A stretch of 64,000 bases of DNA, taken from the NCBI GenBank assembly GCA_902729315.2, contig LR746265.1, positions 8,241,392-8,305,391 on the forward strand. Direction: 5' to 3'. Positions within the stretch are counted from its first letter, which is position 1, and every line of letters begins with the position of its first letter. A program made the position numbers and the translations under genes. This document shows, in pieces, positions 21,816 to 33,502 of this stretch. Origin of the DNA: Spirodela intermedia (lineage: Eukaryota > Streptophyta > Magnoliopsida > Alismatales > Araceae). The notes below the pieces were generated by a model. It made no database searches, was not told the origin of the DNA, and saw only the letters and a list, made by a program, of their open reading frames with translations.

Positions 21816-23450
21816 TGACGTGACTCAGTCGTTGTATATTAAATCACGCAAATATAAAATTTATAAAACTAGACAATATGAATTTTCAGATATTTAGAAG
21901 TATTTCTAAATAAATATATCAATTATAATTCAATAAAAATCCTAAAAAAAGTAATAATTTTCCAGGTCAATCATAGGGATGTAATATAATATCTAGTAAT
22001 TATTCAGAATTTTTCTCAATGAATACGATTTTCTTATGAATTTTATACTAGGAAATAAAAAGGAAATATACTTAAAATTCACGAAAAAAAAGGAAATAAG
22101 GGTGCGGATGTCAGGATGATGTCAGCACCAGGCGAACACGAATCAGGCAGAAATAGAGTTCCGCCTGGCGATTCTTACATAAGCGATTACAGACGACTTA
22201 ATTAATCAAATTAAGATCTGTAAAAGTCAGAAGAATCGTAATTGAACGAAGTATAGTTTGGTAAATTAAAATCACACAAAGTATCTAAATGAAGCGTAAA
22301 TTAAATTGAAAGTAGGAAAATAGAGTTCTGGCGTCGCGACGGCGATGCGTCGGCGATGCACTACAATCCTGAGCATTCGGGAGGATTGTCGTGCTATGTC
22401 CACGGCCTTGAAGGCTCTCCTTGGACAAAGACGACATGGGTAATCTCTAGATCTTCTCACGAAGTCTAGAGATCAATGAAGTGGGTCATCAAATCGTCTC
22501 CGGTGGCTGTCATCCGGCGGAGCAGAAAAATGGTGACTTTGCGGCTCTCCAGCAGCTGTCACCTGACGAAGAGGAGCTAGATGGAGGTGGGGCGCGTGTC
22601 AGGGAGCTTCATCCTCAGGTCTGCACAGCAAGAGGAGGCTCTTCATCGCATCTGGTACGCTCTCAAGAGGTGGCGACTGGTCTCTCGGCGGATCGTCCTC
22701 TTCCCGATGACGGCTTGTTCGTCGATCAATCGGAGATGATTTACTCGATGGATTCGCGATCCTTTTATTGCGAATCGTTCAGCAATTTTAGTAGCAATGC
22801 TCCGCGAATCGTGTTGACGAGATTTTTGCCGATGATCCAGTAATTCTCGTTGCTTAATCCTTCACCGGCGATCTGCAGGAAAGTCACGATAATCAAATAA
22901 AAATATATAAATTTTGACTCTGGAAGGATTCGAACCGGTGCCGGTTGCTTGCCTGTGAGGAAGGTGTGACGCGAGTTTAGTCCCACATCAGTTGTGTGCC
23001 GATTTTTCAAGTGAATATATATTAATGTTAGCTTTGTAAGTAAAGTCTCTTCTCTCGCGTGTACAACCACTCCTTGCCCCACAACCGCCTAGCCACTAGT
23101 GACATGGAAGGGGAGTGGCGTACGCATGCCCTGTCGGTCCCCAAGCCAAGCCACTCAAGCCCCTGCTCGCGGCTTACTCCCCGACTGCGCTTCTGACCTG
23201 CTTGCGGGCCTGGCTGGCCGGCGGGTGCCCCCATTTTTGCAATATTTTTATTTTTATTTCTTATTCTTCATTTATCTCAAAAGTAAGATTGTAAAAATCC
23301 TATAAAATCACATAATTACCCAAAAATTCATGTTAATCAATTGAAAACCAAAAATCATTCTTTAACACAAATATAAGTCTATTTATCATCAGTTAAGGCT
23401 AAAACTATATTATTTACTAATTATTAACTTATGATAATGAAGACTTATCA
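21816..23450 (-). mobile_element. Solo A LTR L6, minus strand
   Basis: A complete reverse LTR (TGACGTGACTCAG to AGACTTATCA, 1635 bp) with flanks GCAGG and GTAGG, one transition apart. Removing it restores the internal repeat of the 5S-like retroposon. Confidence 0.9.
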
Positions 23451-23532
23451 GTAGGGGTGCCTCTTGGCACGTTCTTCGAAGCTCGAGACATCTTGGCATG
23501 GTGACATACTAGGCAGCATGTGTTACCCATCT

Positions 23533-23605
23533 GAGGACTACTCTCACCCAAGCATGCTTAACTCAGGAGTTCTTATGGGATTTGGTGGCAACTCTCCCAC
23601 TAAGG
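23533..23605 (-). other. 5S rRNA-like head of the retroposon
   Basis: On the minus strand GTTAAGCATGCTTGGGTGAG lies between AATCCCATAAGAACTCC and AGTAGTCC...GATGGGTAAC. This follows plant 5S rRNA (ATCCCATCAGAACTCC, GTTAAGCGTGCTTGGGCGAG, GATGGGTGAC) across the internal A-box, intermediate element and C-box. The first 25 or so bases of 5S are not recognisable. Confidence 0.75.
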
Positions 23606-23612
23606 GGGGTTG

Positions 23613-23882
23613 TCCCATCTAGACCTTAACTTCTCTAAAAAGAGTTTTAGATTAGAATTATATAACCACACTCTTTTTGATATACTTGTCATGAAAGGCT
23701 TTCATCCTTTCTTTGAAGATGACTGAATTCTTGAATGCTTCATTCCTTAGCTCTTGGAACTCATGAAGTTGAAGCATTCTTTTCATTATGGCCTCATCTA
23801 ATGAGAGATTGAGCTTCTTAATAGCCCAATATACCTTGTGCTCAATTTCAATTGTAAGATGACAAGTTCTCCCATATATAAG
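23613..23882 (-). pseudogene. pol: Family C integrase fragment 4
   Basis: On the minus strand it gives GRTCHLTIEIEHKVYWAIKKLN, then HEFQELRNEAFKNSVIFKERMKAFHDKYI, ending in LRSRWDG, the typical post-core integrase region of Athila/Tat elements. A few frame breaks are present. L7 separates it from fragment 3. Confidence 0.82.
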
Positions 23883-25487
23883 TGATGTGACTTAGTCGTT
23901 GTATATTAAATCATGCAAATCTAAAATTTATAAAACTAGAAAATATGATTTTTCAGATATTTAGAGGTATTTTTGAACAAATATATCAATTACAATTCAA
24001 TAAAACTTCCAAAAATAGCAATAATTTTTTAGGTCGATTATAGAGATGTAATATAATATCTCATAATTATTTAAAATTTTTCACAAATAATACTATTTTC
24101 TATGAATTTTATACTAGGAAATGAAAAAGAAATATATTTAAAATTCACAAAAAAGGGAAATAAGGGTGCAGATGTCAGGATGACATCAGCGCCCAGTGAA
24201 TGCGAATCAAGCAGAAACAAAGTTTTGCCTAGTGATTCTTATGTAAGTAATTACAGATGATTTAATTGATCAAATTAAGATCTATAAAAGTTGAAACAAT
24301 TATAATGTAATGAAATATATCTTAGTAAATTGAAAATCAATAAATTATCACTAAATGAAATGGAAATTAAGTTGAAAGCAAGAAAAAATAGTTCTGGTGT
24401 GGCGGTGACAATGCATCAGCGATGCATCAGAATCTTGAGTGTTCGGGAGGATCATCATGTAGTGTCCACAACCTCAAAGGCTCTCTCCTTGGACAAGGAT
24501 GATATAGGCAATCTCTAGATCTCCTTGTGAAGTCTAGAGATGGGTCATCGAATCATCTCCGGTGGCTGTCACCCGGCAAAGTGGGAAAATCACGACTTTG
24601 TGGCTCTCTGGCGGCTGTCACCCGACAGAGAGGAGCTGAATGGAGGTGGGGTGCATATCAAAGAGCTTCATCCTCAAGTCTGTGTAGTAAGAGGAGGCTC
24701 TTCATCACATCTGGCACACTTTTAGGAGGTAGCGACTTATCTCCCGATGGATCGTCCTCTTTCCAACAACAGCTTGTTCGTCGATCAATCGAAGATGCTT
24801 TACTCAATAGATTCACGGTCCTTTTATCGCGAATCGTTCAGCAATTTTAGTAGCAATGCTCCCGAATTGCGTTGATATGATTTTTGCCGATGATCTAATG
24901 ATTCGGGTTGCTTTATCCTTCACCAGTGATCTACAAAAAAGTCGTGATAATTAGATAAAAAAATAGGAGTTTTGGCTTTAGGAGGATTCAAACTTGTGTC
25001 GGTTGCCTGCCCTTTCTTGGGAAGGTGATGCGGGTTTAGTCCCACATCATTTGTGTGCTAAATTTTTGAGCGAATATATAGTAATGTTACATTTGAAGGC
25101 AAGTCCCTTTCTCGTGCATGTACGACCACTCCTTGCCCCACAGTCGACTGCCCACCGGTGATATGGAAGGGGAGTGGCGCACATGTGCCCCTATTGATCA
25201 TTGCTGCTCGAGCCCTTGCTCACAACTCTTCCCTGATTGCGCTTTCGACATACTTGTAGGCTCAGCTGCCCGGCAGGTCCCCCCATTTTGCTATATTTTT
25301 ATTTTTATTTCTTTTTCTTCATCTATCTCAAGAGTAAGACTGTAAAAATCATATAAATTCGTATAAAATCACATTAATCAACTAAAAACAACTTTTCACA
25401 CTTTAACATAAATATAAGTCTATTTATCATCAGTTAAGGCTAAAACTATATTATTTACTAATTATTAACTCATGATAATGAAGACTT
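23883..25487 (-). mobile_element. Solo A LTR L7, minus strand
   Basis: A near-complete reverse LTR inserted in C integrase, with flanks ATAAG (23878-23882) and GTAAG (25488-25492). The terminal ATCA appears lost. Confidence 0.85.
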
Positions 25488-25595
25488 GTAAGTAGTTCTA
25501 TAAGCCCATAGAGCATCAAAAAGCTTGTTTGCCTAGTCCTTCTCATTTGGCCAAATGATTTTCTTGAGAATTTTCTTGATCTCTCTATTGTATAT
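25488..25595 (-). pseudogene. pol: Family C integrase fragment 3
   Basis: On the minus strand it gives NREIKKILKKIIWPNEKD, then NKLFDALWAYRTT, the end of the integrase catalytic core in Athila-like elements. A Trp codon is a stop. About a dozen residues expected before GRTCHL (as in KTPIGMSPYRLIY) are missing at the L7 junction. Confidence 0.82.
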
Positions 25596-26209
25596 TAATA
25601 AGTCTTCATTATCATGAATTAATAATTAGTAAATAATATAGTTTTAGCCATAACTCATGATAAATAGACTTATATTTGTGTTAAAGTATGAAAAGGTTTT
25701 TTCAGTTGATTAATGTGAATTTTTGGGTAATTATGTGATTTTATATGATTTTTATAGTCTTACTTTTGAGATAAATGAAGAATAAGAAATGAAAATAAAA
25801 ATATTGTAAAATGGGGGGACCCACCAGCCAACTGGGCTCGTAAGCAGGTTGGAAGCTCAGTCGAGGAGTAGCTGCAAGCAAGGGCTCAAGTGGCTTGGAC
25901 CGATAGGGGCACATGTGTGCCACTCCCCTTCCATGTCACTAGTGGCTAACAACTGTGGGGCAAAGAGTGGTTGTACACGTGAGAGAAGGAACTTTGCTTA
26001 GAAATGTAACATTACTATATATTCGCTCAAAAAATCAATGCACAACCGATGTGGGACTAAACCCACGTCACAGCTTCGAATCCTCCCAAAGTCAAAAGTC
26101 ATATATTTTTATTTGATTATCGCGACTTTCCTGTAGATTGCCAGTGAAGGATTAAGCAACGAGAATCGTTGGATCTTTAGCAAAAATCTCGTCAACGCGA
26201 TTCATAGAG
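25596..26209 (+). mobile_element. Solo A LTR L8, left part
   Basis: It starts TAATAAGTC (G to A in the TG terminus) and runs to the insertion point of element B1. The LTR resumes at 42906 and ends at 43888. The outer flanks are TATAT and CATAC, consistent with a duplication altered by C to T changes. Confidence 0.87.
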
Positions 26210-28227
26210 TGATGGCGAGTAGGACCTGTCTCTATCAGCTTACGAGACACTGACAGTCTAAGTTCAGCCCGATCGACGTGTGCAGATGAAGGAGCCTGGC
26301 TTTTGCTACACAGCCTAGCCCTTTGGGACAATGACATTCCACCTCTGCGATGACGATGAGCTTGAGCTCACCCGTATCTTTCTTTGTACTTTCACGTTGA
26401 CTTGTTGGGCCTCGTGTTTGTGTGTTAGCAGGCCCAATTCTATGTGTGTGTGTTGTTGTTTGTTTCCTTTTCTTTAGGGTTTTATTGGGTCTCTCTTTGA
26501 GGCCCAATTAAAACCCTAGGGGGGGGGGGGGACCTATGTGTCTTTCTTTTTGGGCCTCTTTTGGGGCTTATTTGGGTCTTCATTTGAGGTCCACTTAAGC
26601 ACCATAAGAGGGCCCTCCTCTTTCTCCTTTTAGGGGAGCTTATTGGGTCTCTCTTTAAGAGGCCCAATAAGCCCCTTTTGTAGCCTTTGTGGCTTATGGG
26701 CTTGAGGGCCTCAAGTGGGCCCACCTCCCCTTAGCCCACTTGTGGGCCCCCATATAAAGAGAGGTAGGACCCCCCCTCAAAGAGTGCCGTATTTTTGAGA
26801 GAAATTATCATTTTGTGAGTACTTTCTCCATGATCTAGGATAGGGAGGGAAGGAGGAAGAGGAAGGCCGTTGATACCCCCATTGAGGACTTTGTTCCTCT
26901 GTGATGCTACTGCCCGAGAAGTCCTACCGCCGCCTGAGACCACTGCCGCTGCCGGCCATCTCATTGTTGCCCGGGAGCTCGCCGTCGTCATCAGATGAAA
27001 CGATTGCGGTTACTGCTGCAGCCGCTGCCGTCTTTGTTGGAACCCTGTCACACCGTCGTGACAAAAGGGGCTTGCTTCGCCTTGCTACGAGCCGTCGCCA
27101 AGCACTCTGCCGGAGTCTCTCAACTCCTAGTTCGACTGCTGCCTTTTCCTCTGGAAGTCCGCCATAAACTCGCCATAGCTGCCCTCCGCTGCTCCACCCA
27201 GTCGCTGGCTGTTCGCCGACGAACGCTGACCTGCTGCCAACGTCGGAAGAGACCCTACAGCCATGCCGACGAGCCAGAACCAGTCCAAGCTCTGCACAGG
27301 CCCCCGCCAGAGTTTCCTGATGCTCCACCACCGTCACACTGTTTCTGGTGCCGCTTAGACCAGGAGAGCTCAACCCTCGGTATCATCGGCCAGATCGTCT
27401 CCTCTCTGCTCCGCTTCCTGGCACCGCTAGAGAGGCCAATCCTTCTGGCGACAGTTGGGTTTCCGCCCCAACCACCGACGCTCGGCCTACCCGCTGAAGC
27501 GCCACTGATGCTCGGCATTCCCACCGAAGTGCCACAGATGCTCGGCCTTCCTGCCAAAGTGCTGCCACCGCATGCTGTCTCCTATGTGCCCTAAGGCCTC
27601 TGTGCGGCTTGTCTCCCGCACCCGCTAGCGTGCCCTTCGGCCCACCAGCAGGTCCACGCCCGTGCCGACCATGCCACGCCCTAAGACGACAACTTCCATG
27701 ACTCTCGACCAGGACCGACCGTCGACGCTGAGCATCGCTCTTCACCGAACGTCCCTACCTTCGTCAGATCTCCGCTCCATCACAACCTGCCAAGCTATGC
27801 AGCCCTGAAGGTTAACTCCGTACCCTTTCTTACTTAAGTTTAATTATCTTTCGAAGGGTTTTCTCAGCTCGTCTCTACTGCCATCAGGAGCACGTAGATA
27901 GGATAGGACAAGTTATCGGATCGTGACTTCTGACGTTGTGCTAGACTCATCACAGTTCGTGAGCTGCAGCCCTAGGCTACTTCACGACAATAGTCCTACT
28001 GTCTGTTCGGATGTGGACCAAGAGGGCCTCTCATTTATCATCGTCAAGTATTTCCCTAGGTTGTCCTAGGTTGATCACACATATTGGTACACCTGCTTAG
28101 GCTTAAGTTACGTGCCTAGACTTGGAGTCTATGATCTAAATATTCTTATCAGATTGGTCCGATTGCCCAGCTCGAGTCTCGAGTTTCATTGATCAGGTAT
28201 AGGGGGTTCTCACCCCGTCCTACATAA
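26210..28227 (+). repeat. 5' LTR of B1
   Basis: About 2018 bp. It begins TGATGGCGAGTAGG and ends CCTACATAA (TACATCA in the 3' copy). It has a TATA-like CATATAAAGAGAGG near 26752 and a GC-rich second half. A 199-codon open frame at 26995-27594 lies in that GC-rich part and has no protein signature. Confidence 0.88.
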
Positions 28228-28230
28228 AAT

Positions 28231-28242
28231 TGGTATTAGAGC
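28231..28242 (+). other. Primer-binding site, tRNA-iMet type
   Basis: TGGTATTAGAGC matches the usual plant TGGTATCAGAGC with one C to T change, three bases after the LTR. Confidence 0.8.
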
Positions 28243-28328
28243 CAGGTTAGGTTACCACCTAAACTTGGTCCCCTGAGGACGCTCATCGAGCTTCCATACC
28301 CCTAGTTGACCATTCATATAGGAGTGTA

Positions 28329-29760
28329 TTGGCATCTAGGCACCCAGAGGACCCAGCCATAGTAGAGACACGCTTGGCCAGAGCTCGAGGAGGTTCACCG
28401 TCGTCATGGCACTCACGCGAGTCCTTAGAACCCACTACTCCCCAAGTAGCTAGACTGGACACAAGTCCACCATCTCCGTCGAGACCAACGGATTCAGTAC
28501 CAGACCCCTCCTGACCATGGGAGACTCCAAGCCATAGGTTGGTCGGAGAGGCATCAGGGTGGCCCTAGCTGCCCGCAGCTACGAGCCGTCAAGCTAGGAA
28601 GGAATCCATGCCCTACTATCCATCAAAGAGTATTAGGGGTCATGACAGAGGTGGCCGATGGCAACCTTTGCCTTGGTACCCTTTGAGGGATGGAGTGCAC
28701 CCCCTCCTAGATGATATCATGAGTAGCATGACCCAAGCTATTGAACGTCTAGAGCAAGCTACCTTTGTAGCCGTAGCTCATGGTCCACCGCCGCTAGCTC
28801 CACTGTCGATCGCATATCCAGTCGCACCATTGACCGCACCGCCTATTACATAGGCATATTAAGAGCATCGCGAGCCCCGCCGGCCTGTGAGCCCCTATAG
28901 TGATCCATATTATCACCAGTACCTCGATCATGATCATCGTCGAGGGAATCTTCGTCGTCACGACACACCTCATCACAAGGATGGCCACGATCGAGTGGAC
29001 AGTCGTTAGCCACAAGATACTTATGATCACCGTGAGCTGGTCTACCCTGCTCATAGGGATGATCTCTCACGTCCACCACCACCACCACCTCGACCCCACT
29101 ATGAGGACTATCGACCCCTCGAACGTGACCAGGGAAACGATAGGAGAGACCTTTCGGGTTATAGAGCTAACCCTTCCCGACGAGAGGAGCTTGATCGGCA
29201 AGAAGAGCGTCAGCCACGAGATCGCGATGATTACTATTGTGACTACCAACATGCTCTGGACTTTCACCGAGCACCCTAAGATGCCCACCAAGATCGTTAC
29301 TAGGATCAAAGGCATTACCTAAGTCCTCCTTATTGTGACTTTGGTGGTGACCATAGGGCTGCTCGATTGGATGATCGAGATAGGCGACGTGAGGATCACA
29401 GGGTCCACATACTGAAAAGTGTGTGCACTGATGTGGTAGTCTTTGATGGCTCTCATGAGCCCAAGAACTTCATAGATTGGGAGTCTAGTATGAACTCCTA
29501 TTCCTGGTGGTACCGCATAGTAGACCATATGGAGCAACCTGTTGAGGACACACAGTTCACCCCACCTCCGACTACCACGAAGATTGTGTCCACATGATCT
29601 GTACAGACACTGACAATAGCATCGATGCGTACTAGCATAGGAAATAGACGGACTACACCGGCGACATCAATAGGGTCTGCACCACCCCTATGTCTACCAC
29701 TAGCTGATGCATCTGATTGTGCCACGGCCGCGTCCTAAGCCCATATCACTTGTTTCAAGT
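28329..29760 (+). pseudogene. gag: Gag remnant of B1
   Basis: Broken frames resembling chromovirus Gag. A charged Arg/His/Asp-rich stretch at 28860-29400 is followed by VFDGSHEPKNFIDWESSMNSY (29440-29500), the start of the Gag core. A zinc-knuckle remnant with CFKCKG follows near 29750. The middle of the Gag core between about 29530 and 29740 is shortened. Many stops are present. Confidence 0.65.
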
Positions 29761-30114
29761 GTAAGGGTAAATAGTAGTATGAGCCAATGCCCATCTTCAA
29801 ATCTCCTCATAGAGATCGAAGAATTGGGTAGTAGTTCACATGAGGATGATGTCCTTGTAGGTGATGTTGTCTACATTACTAATGAGGGTTTGGTTGAGGA
29901 GTGTGATGACACTCCTAATTTGACTGGCAACATGCAGATCCAGCCAGCCACTGTACTAGCAGCTGAGGCTGCCTCTCTCGCTGCCTCATTGACAAGCACT
30001 TCATCGAGGGGACGGGTCAGCATCACTGTCCAGCATCCATCTTGAGATGCGATTCCTACACCACGCCCAAACATCACGGCAGCTAGAGAGATTACCCCAG
30101 CACCAAGGACAACT

Positions 30115-30390
30115 ATGCCCACATCTTCACCTACGACAGATGATCTCCTTTGCACGTCGATCTTCTACACTTATGTGAAGATCAAAGAATACGCGTGCAA
30201 GGTGATCATCGATAGCAACAGTTGCATCAGTACTATGTTAGACCAGGTCTTGCAGAGGGCAAGGCTGAGTACTATCCGCCATCCAGCCCCTTACAATGTA
30301 TTGTGGATAGACGCCACTGCACTACCCATTTGTCAACAGTGCCAAGTGCCACTCAGGATACAAGCACTCTCAGATGGTCCATCCCGTGAT
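30115..30390 (+). pseudogene. pol: Protease remnant of B1
   Basis: YVKIKEYACKVIIDSNSC resembles the chromovirus protease region, where the active site is usually D-S/T-G; here Gly is Asn. The frame runs directly into integrase (SRDHKDFFVVNRCLFFRR) with no reverse transcriptase. Confidence 0.7.
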
Positions 30391-31312
30391 CATAAGGATT
30401 TCTTTGTGGTCAATAGATGTCTGTTCTTTAGGAGAAACTTGTGCATTCCACGCACATCCTTCCGTGACTTCTTCACTTGGGAATGTCACGTAGGAAGTCT
30501 ATTTGGCCATTTCGGTTGCGATAAGACCATCACAGCGGTTGAGTACCAGTTCTATTGGCCAACCCTCAAGCATGATGTAGGGAACATTCTCGCTCAATGT
30601 CGAGTGTGCGCACTCGCCAAGTAGGTAAAGAAGAATGTTGGGCTCTACATGCCACTTCTAGTGTTGACCCACCCATAGGACGACATCAACATGGACTTCA
30701 TTTTGGGACCCTCACGCATTGCACGACGACATGACTCGATCATGGTGGTCGTTGATAGGTTTTCAAAGATGGCACACTTCGTGCCATGTTCAAAAACCTT
30801 CGACACCTCCAAGGTTACTAGCCTCTACTTTAGAGAGATTGTGTGCCTTCATGGACTACCCAGGTCCATAGTCTCAGACTGTGATGTACGATTTACCAGC
30901 CACTTCTAGAGGACTCTTTCGAGCTTACTTGGGACTAAGCTCAAGTTCTCCACTGCTTACCACCCACAAACTGACGGCCAAACTGAGGTCGTCAATCATA
31001 GCTTAGAGAATTTACTTCGATCATTAGTTGGCGAGAGCTTGACCACTTGGGATCTGATCATACCATGTGCCGAGTTTGCTTGTAACTCCTCGACCAACTA
31101 TACCACTAGCATGAGCCCCTTTGAGATCACACATGGCTTAACACCCCGCAAGCCCCTAGATCTAGTACCCCTGGACCCTCACACTCATAGCACCGGCCCA
31201 TTTCGTGTTCTTTCCCGGATAGGCGAGAACGCCTATGTCGTCAACATTCCTCCTTCGTGGGAGATTAGCTCCACGTTCAACATGGTGGATTTGGTGTCGC
31301 AGCAAGCCCCAC
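30391..31312 (+). pseudogene. pol: Integrase of B1 (N-terminal part and catalytic core)
   Basis: The zinc-binding region has GHFGCDKTI and CRVC. After a stop at 30622, [16 protein letters not shown] gives the first catalytic Asp, SDCDVRF the second and HPQTDGQTEVVNH the Glu of the D,D-E triad. It ends at PPSWEISSTFNMVDL, where A LTR L9 is inserted; the chromodomain follows at 40550. Stops and a frameshift near 30908 disable it, although the catalytic residues are kept. Confidence 0.82.
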
Positions 31313-31654
31313 TTATAAGTTTTCATTATCATGAGTTAATAATTAGTAAATAATATAGTTTTAGCCTTTACTCATGATAAATAGACTTATATTTGTGTTA
31401 AAAAATGATTTGTAGTTTTCAGTTGATTAACGTGAATTTTTGGGTAATTATGTGATTTTATACGATTTTTACAGTCTTACTTTTGAGATAATGAAGAACA
31501 AGAAATAAAAATAAAAATATTACAAAAATGAGGGGATCCGTTGGCCAGCCGGGCCCACAAGTGAGTCGGAAGTGCAGTCGAGGAGTAGCCGCAATTAGGG
31601 GCTCGAGCGGCTTGGCTTGGGGACCGATAGGGCACGTGTACGCCACTTCCCTTT
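31313..31654 (+). mobile_element. Solo A LTR L9, left part
   Basis: It begins TTATAAGTTTTC (G to T in the terminus) and is cut by element E2 at 31655. It resumes at 39243 and ends at 40549. The outer flanks are a perfect CCCAC (31308-31312 and 40550-40554), so it is a solo LTR within B1 pol. Confidence 0.88.
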
Positions 31655-33289
31655 TGATAAGTCTTCATTATCATGAGTTAATAATTAGTAAATAATATAT
31701 TTTTAGCCTTAACTCATGATAAATAGACTTATATTTGTCTTAAAGAATGATTTTTGGTTTTCAATTGATTAACGTGAATTTTTGGGTAATTATGTGATTT
31801 TATACAATTTTTATAGTCTTACCTTTGAGATAAATGAAGAACAAGAAATAAAAATAAAAAATATTGCAAAATGAGGGGGACCCGCCAGCTAGTTGGGCCT
31901 GCGAGCGCGTCAGAAGTGCAGTCGGGGAGTAGCTGCGAGCAAGGGCTCGAGCGGCTTAGCTTGGACCGATAGGGGCATGTGTGCGCCACTCCCCTTCCAT
32001 GTCACTGGTGGCCAGCCGGCTATGGGGCAAGGAGTGGTCGTACACACGAGAGAAAGGACTTGGCTTGCAAAGTTAACATTACTATATATTCGCCCAAAAA
32101 ATCGGCGCACAACTAATGTGGGACTAAATCCGCATCACACCTTCCTTACAGGCAGGCGACCGGCATGGGTTCGAATCCTTCCAAAGTCAAAATTCATATA
32201 TTTTTATTTGATTATCGCAACTTTCCTACAGATCGTCGGTGAAGGATTAAGCAACAAGAATCGCTGGATCATCGGCGAAAATCTCGTCAACGCGATTCGC
32301 GAAGCATTGCTATTAAAATTGCTGAACGATTCACGATAAAAGGATTGTGAATCCATCGAGTAAATCATCTCCGATTGATCGACGAACAAGCTGTCGTCGG
32401 GAAGAGGACAATTCGCCGAGAGACCAGTCACCACCTCCTGAGAGCATACCAGATGTGATGAAGAGCCTCCTCTTGTTGCGCGGACCTGAGGATGAAGCTC
32501 CCTGACACACACCCCACCTCCATCCAGCTCCTCTCTGTCAGGTGACAGCTGCCAGAGAGTTGTAAAGTCGCCGTTTTTCCGCTCTACCAGGTGACAGCCG
32601 CCGGAGACGACTCGATGACCCACTTCATTGATCTCTAGACTTCGCGAGAAGATCTAGAGATTGCCCACGTCGTCTTTGTGCAAGGAGAGCCCTCGAGGCC
32701 GTGGACACTACACGACAATCCTCCCGAATGCTTAGGATTCCGGTGCATCACCGACGCATCGCCGTTGCAATGCCGGAACTCTTTTTTCCAGCTTTCAATT
32801 TAATTTACACTTCATTTAGTGATACTTTGTGTGATTTTAATTTACCAAACTATACTTCGTTCAATTACAATTCTTCTGACTTTTACAGATCTTAATTTGA
32901 TTAATTAAGTTGTCTGTAATCGCTTACGTAAGAATTGCCAAGCGGAACTCTGTTTCCGCCTGATTCGCATTTGCCGAGCGCTGACGTCATCTTGACGTCC
33001 GCACCCTTATTTCCTTTTTTTCGTGAATTTTAAATATATTTCCTTTTTATTTCCTAGTGTAAAATTCGTAAGAAAATTGTATTCATTGAGAAAAATTTTG
33101 AATAATTACCATATATTATATTACATCCTTGTGATCAACTTGGAAAATTACCGCTATTTTTGAAATTTTAATTGAATTATAATTGATATATTTATTTAGA
33201 AATACTTCTAAATATCCAAAAATTCATATTTTCTAGTTTTATAAATTTTATATTTGCGTGATTTAATATACAACGACTGAGTCACGTCA
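31655..33289 (+). repeat. 5' LTR of E2
   Basis: 1635 bp, TGATAAGTCTTC to GAGTCACGTCA. It carries the terminal stem-loop, B-box-like GGTTCGAATCC near 32168, TGACG motifs near 32982 and a TATA-position sequence near 33057. Confidence 0.92.
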
Positions 33290-33294
33290 AATTT

Positions 33295-33312
33295 TGGCAC
33301 CGTTGCTGGGGA
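33295..33312 (+). other. Primer-binding site, tRNA-Asp type
   Basis: TGGCACCGTTGCTGGGGA matches the plant tRNA-Asp 3' complement at 16 of 18 positions. Confidence 0.8.
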
Positions 33313-33502
33313 TGTATTACATAATATTTAGTATTTTTCTATTTTTCTCTTAATATACACAAAAAAAAACTTAACTCTTGTTTTATTTTCTTTTTGCCGA
33401 TTTTTATTACAAAAAGGGAACAAAAAGAAGCATAGCAAAGACTAGAGCATCCTGAAGGAGGGTAATAGTTACTAACTTTTTCCCTCAAATTTATTGATTT
33501 TT

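Larger units (their letters stand above)
19548..23612 (-). mobile_element. 5S-rRNA-like retroposon (SINE-like), split by two A LTRs
   Basis: Removing solo LTRs L5 and L6 with their target duplications leaves about 514 bp in minus orientation. It has a 5S-like head (23533-23605), a middle of four to five imperfect repeats (around GCCTCTTGGCACGTTCTT), a second 5S-like 3' half (21485-21545) and a tail of about 12 A (T run at 19547-19558). It is flanked by a 15-bp duplication TCCCATCTAGACCTT (19533-19547 and 23613-23627). A-tail plus long duplication indicate LINE-type target-primed insertion. The head keeps the 5S internal promoter region. It is unlike a functional 5S gene: the ends are degenerate and the second copy is half length. 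Confidence 0.75.

Noticed and set aside
21485-23605. Functional 5S rRNA genes, or a Cassandra TRIM
   Set aside because: The 5S-like parts are degenerate and incomplete. There is no tRNA-Met primer site or LTR pair, and the 15-bp duplications with an A-tail do not fit an LTR element.
26995-27594. 199-codon open frame in the B 5' LTR
   Set aside because: It lies in the GC-rich half of an LTR, is broken in the other B LTRs at the same place and resembles no protein.
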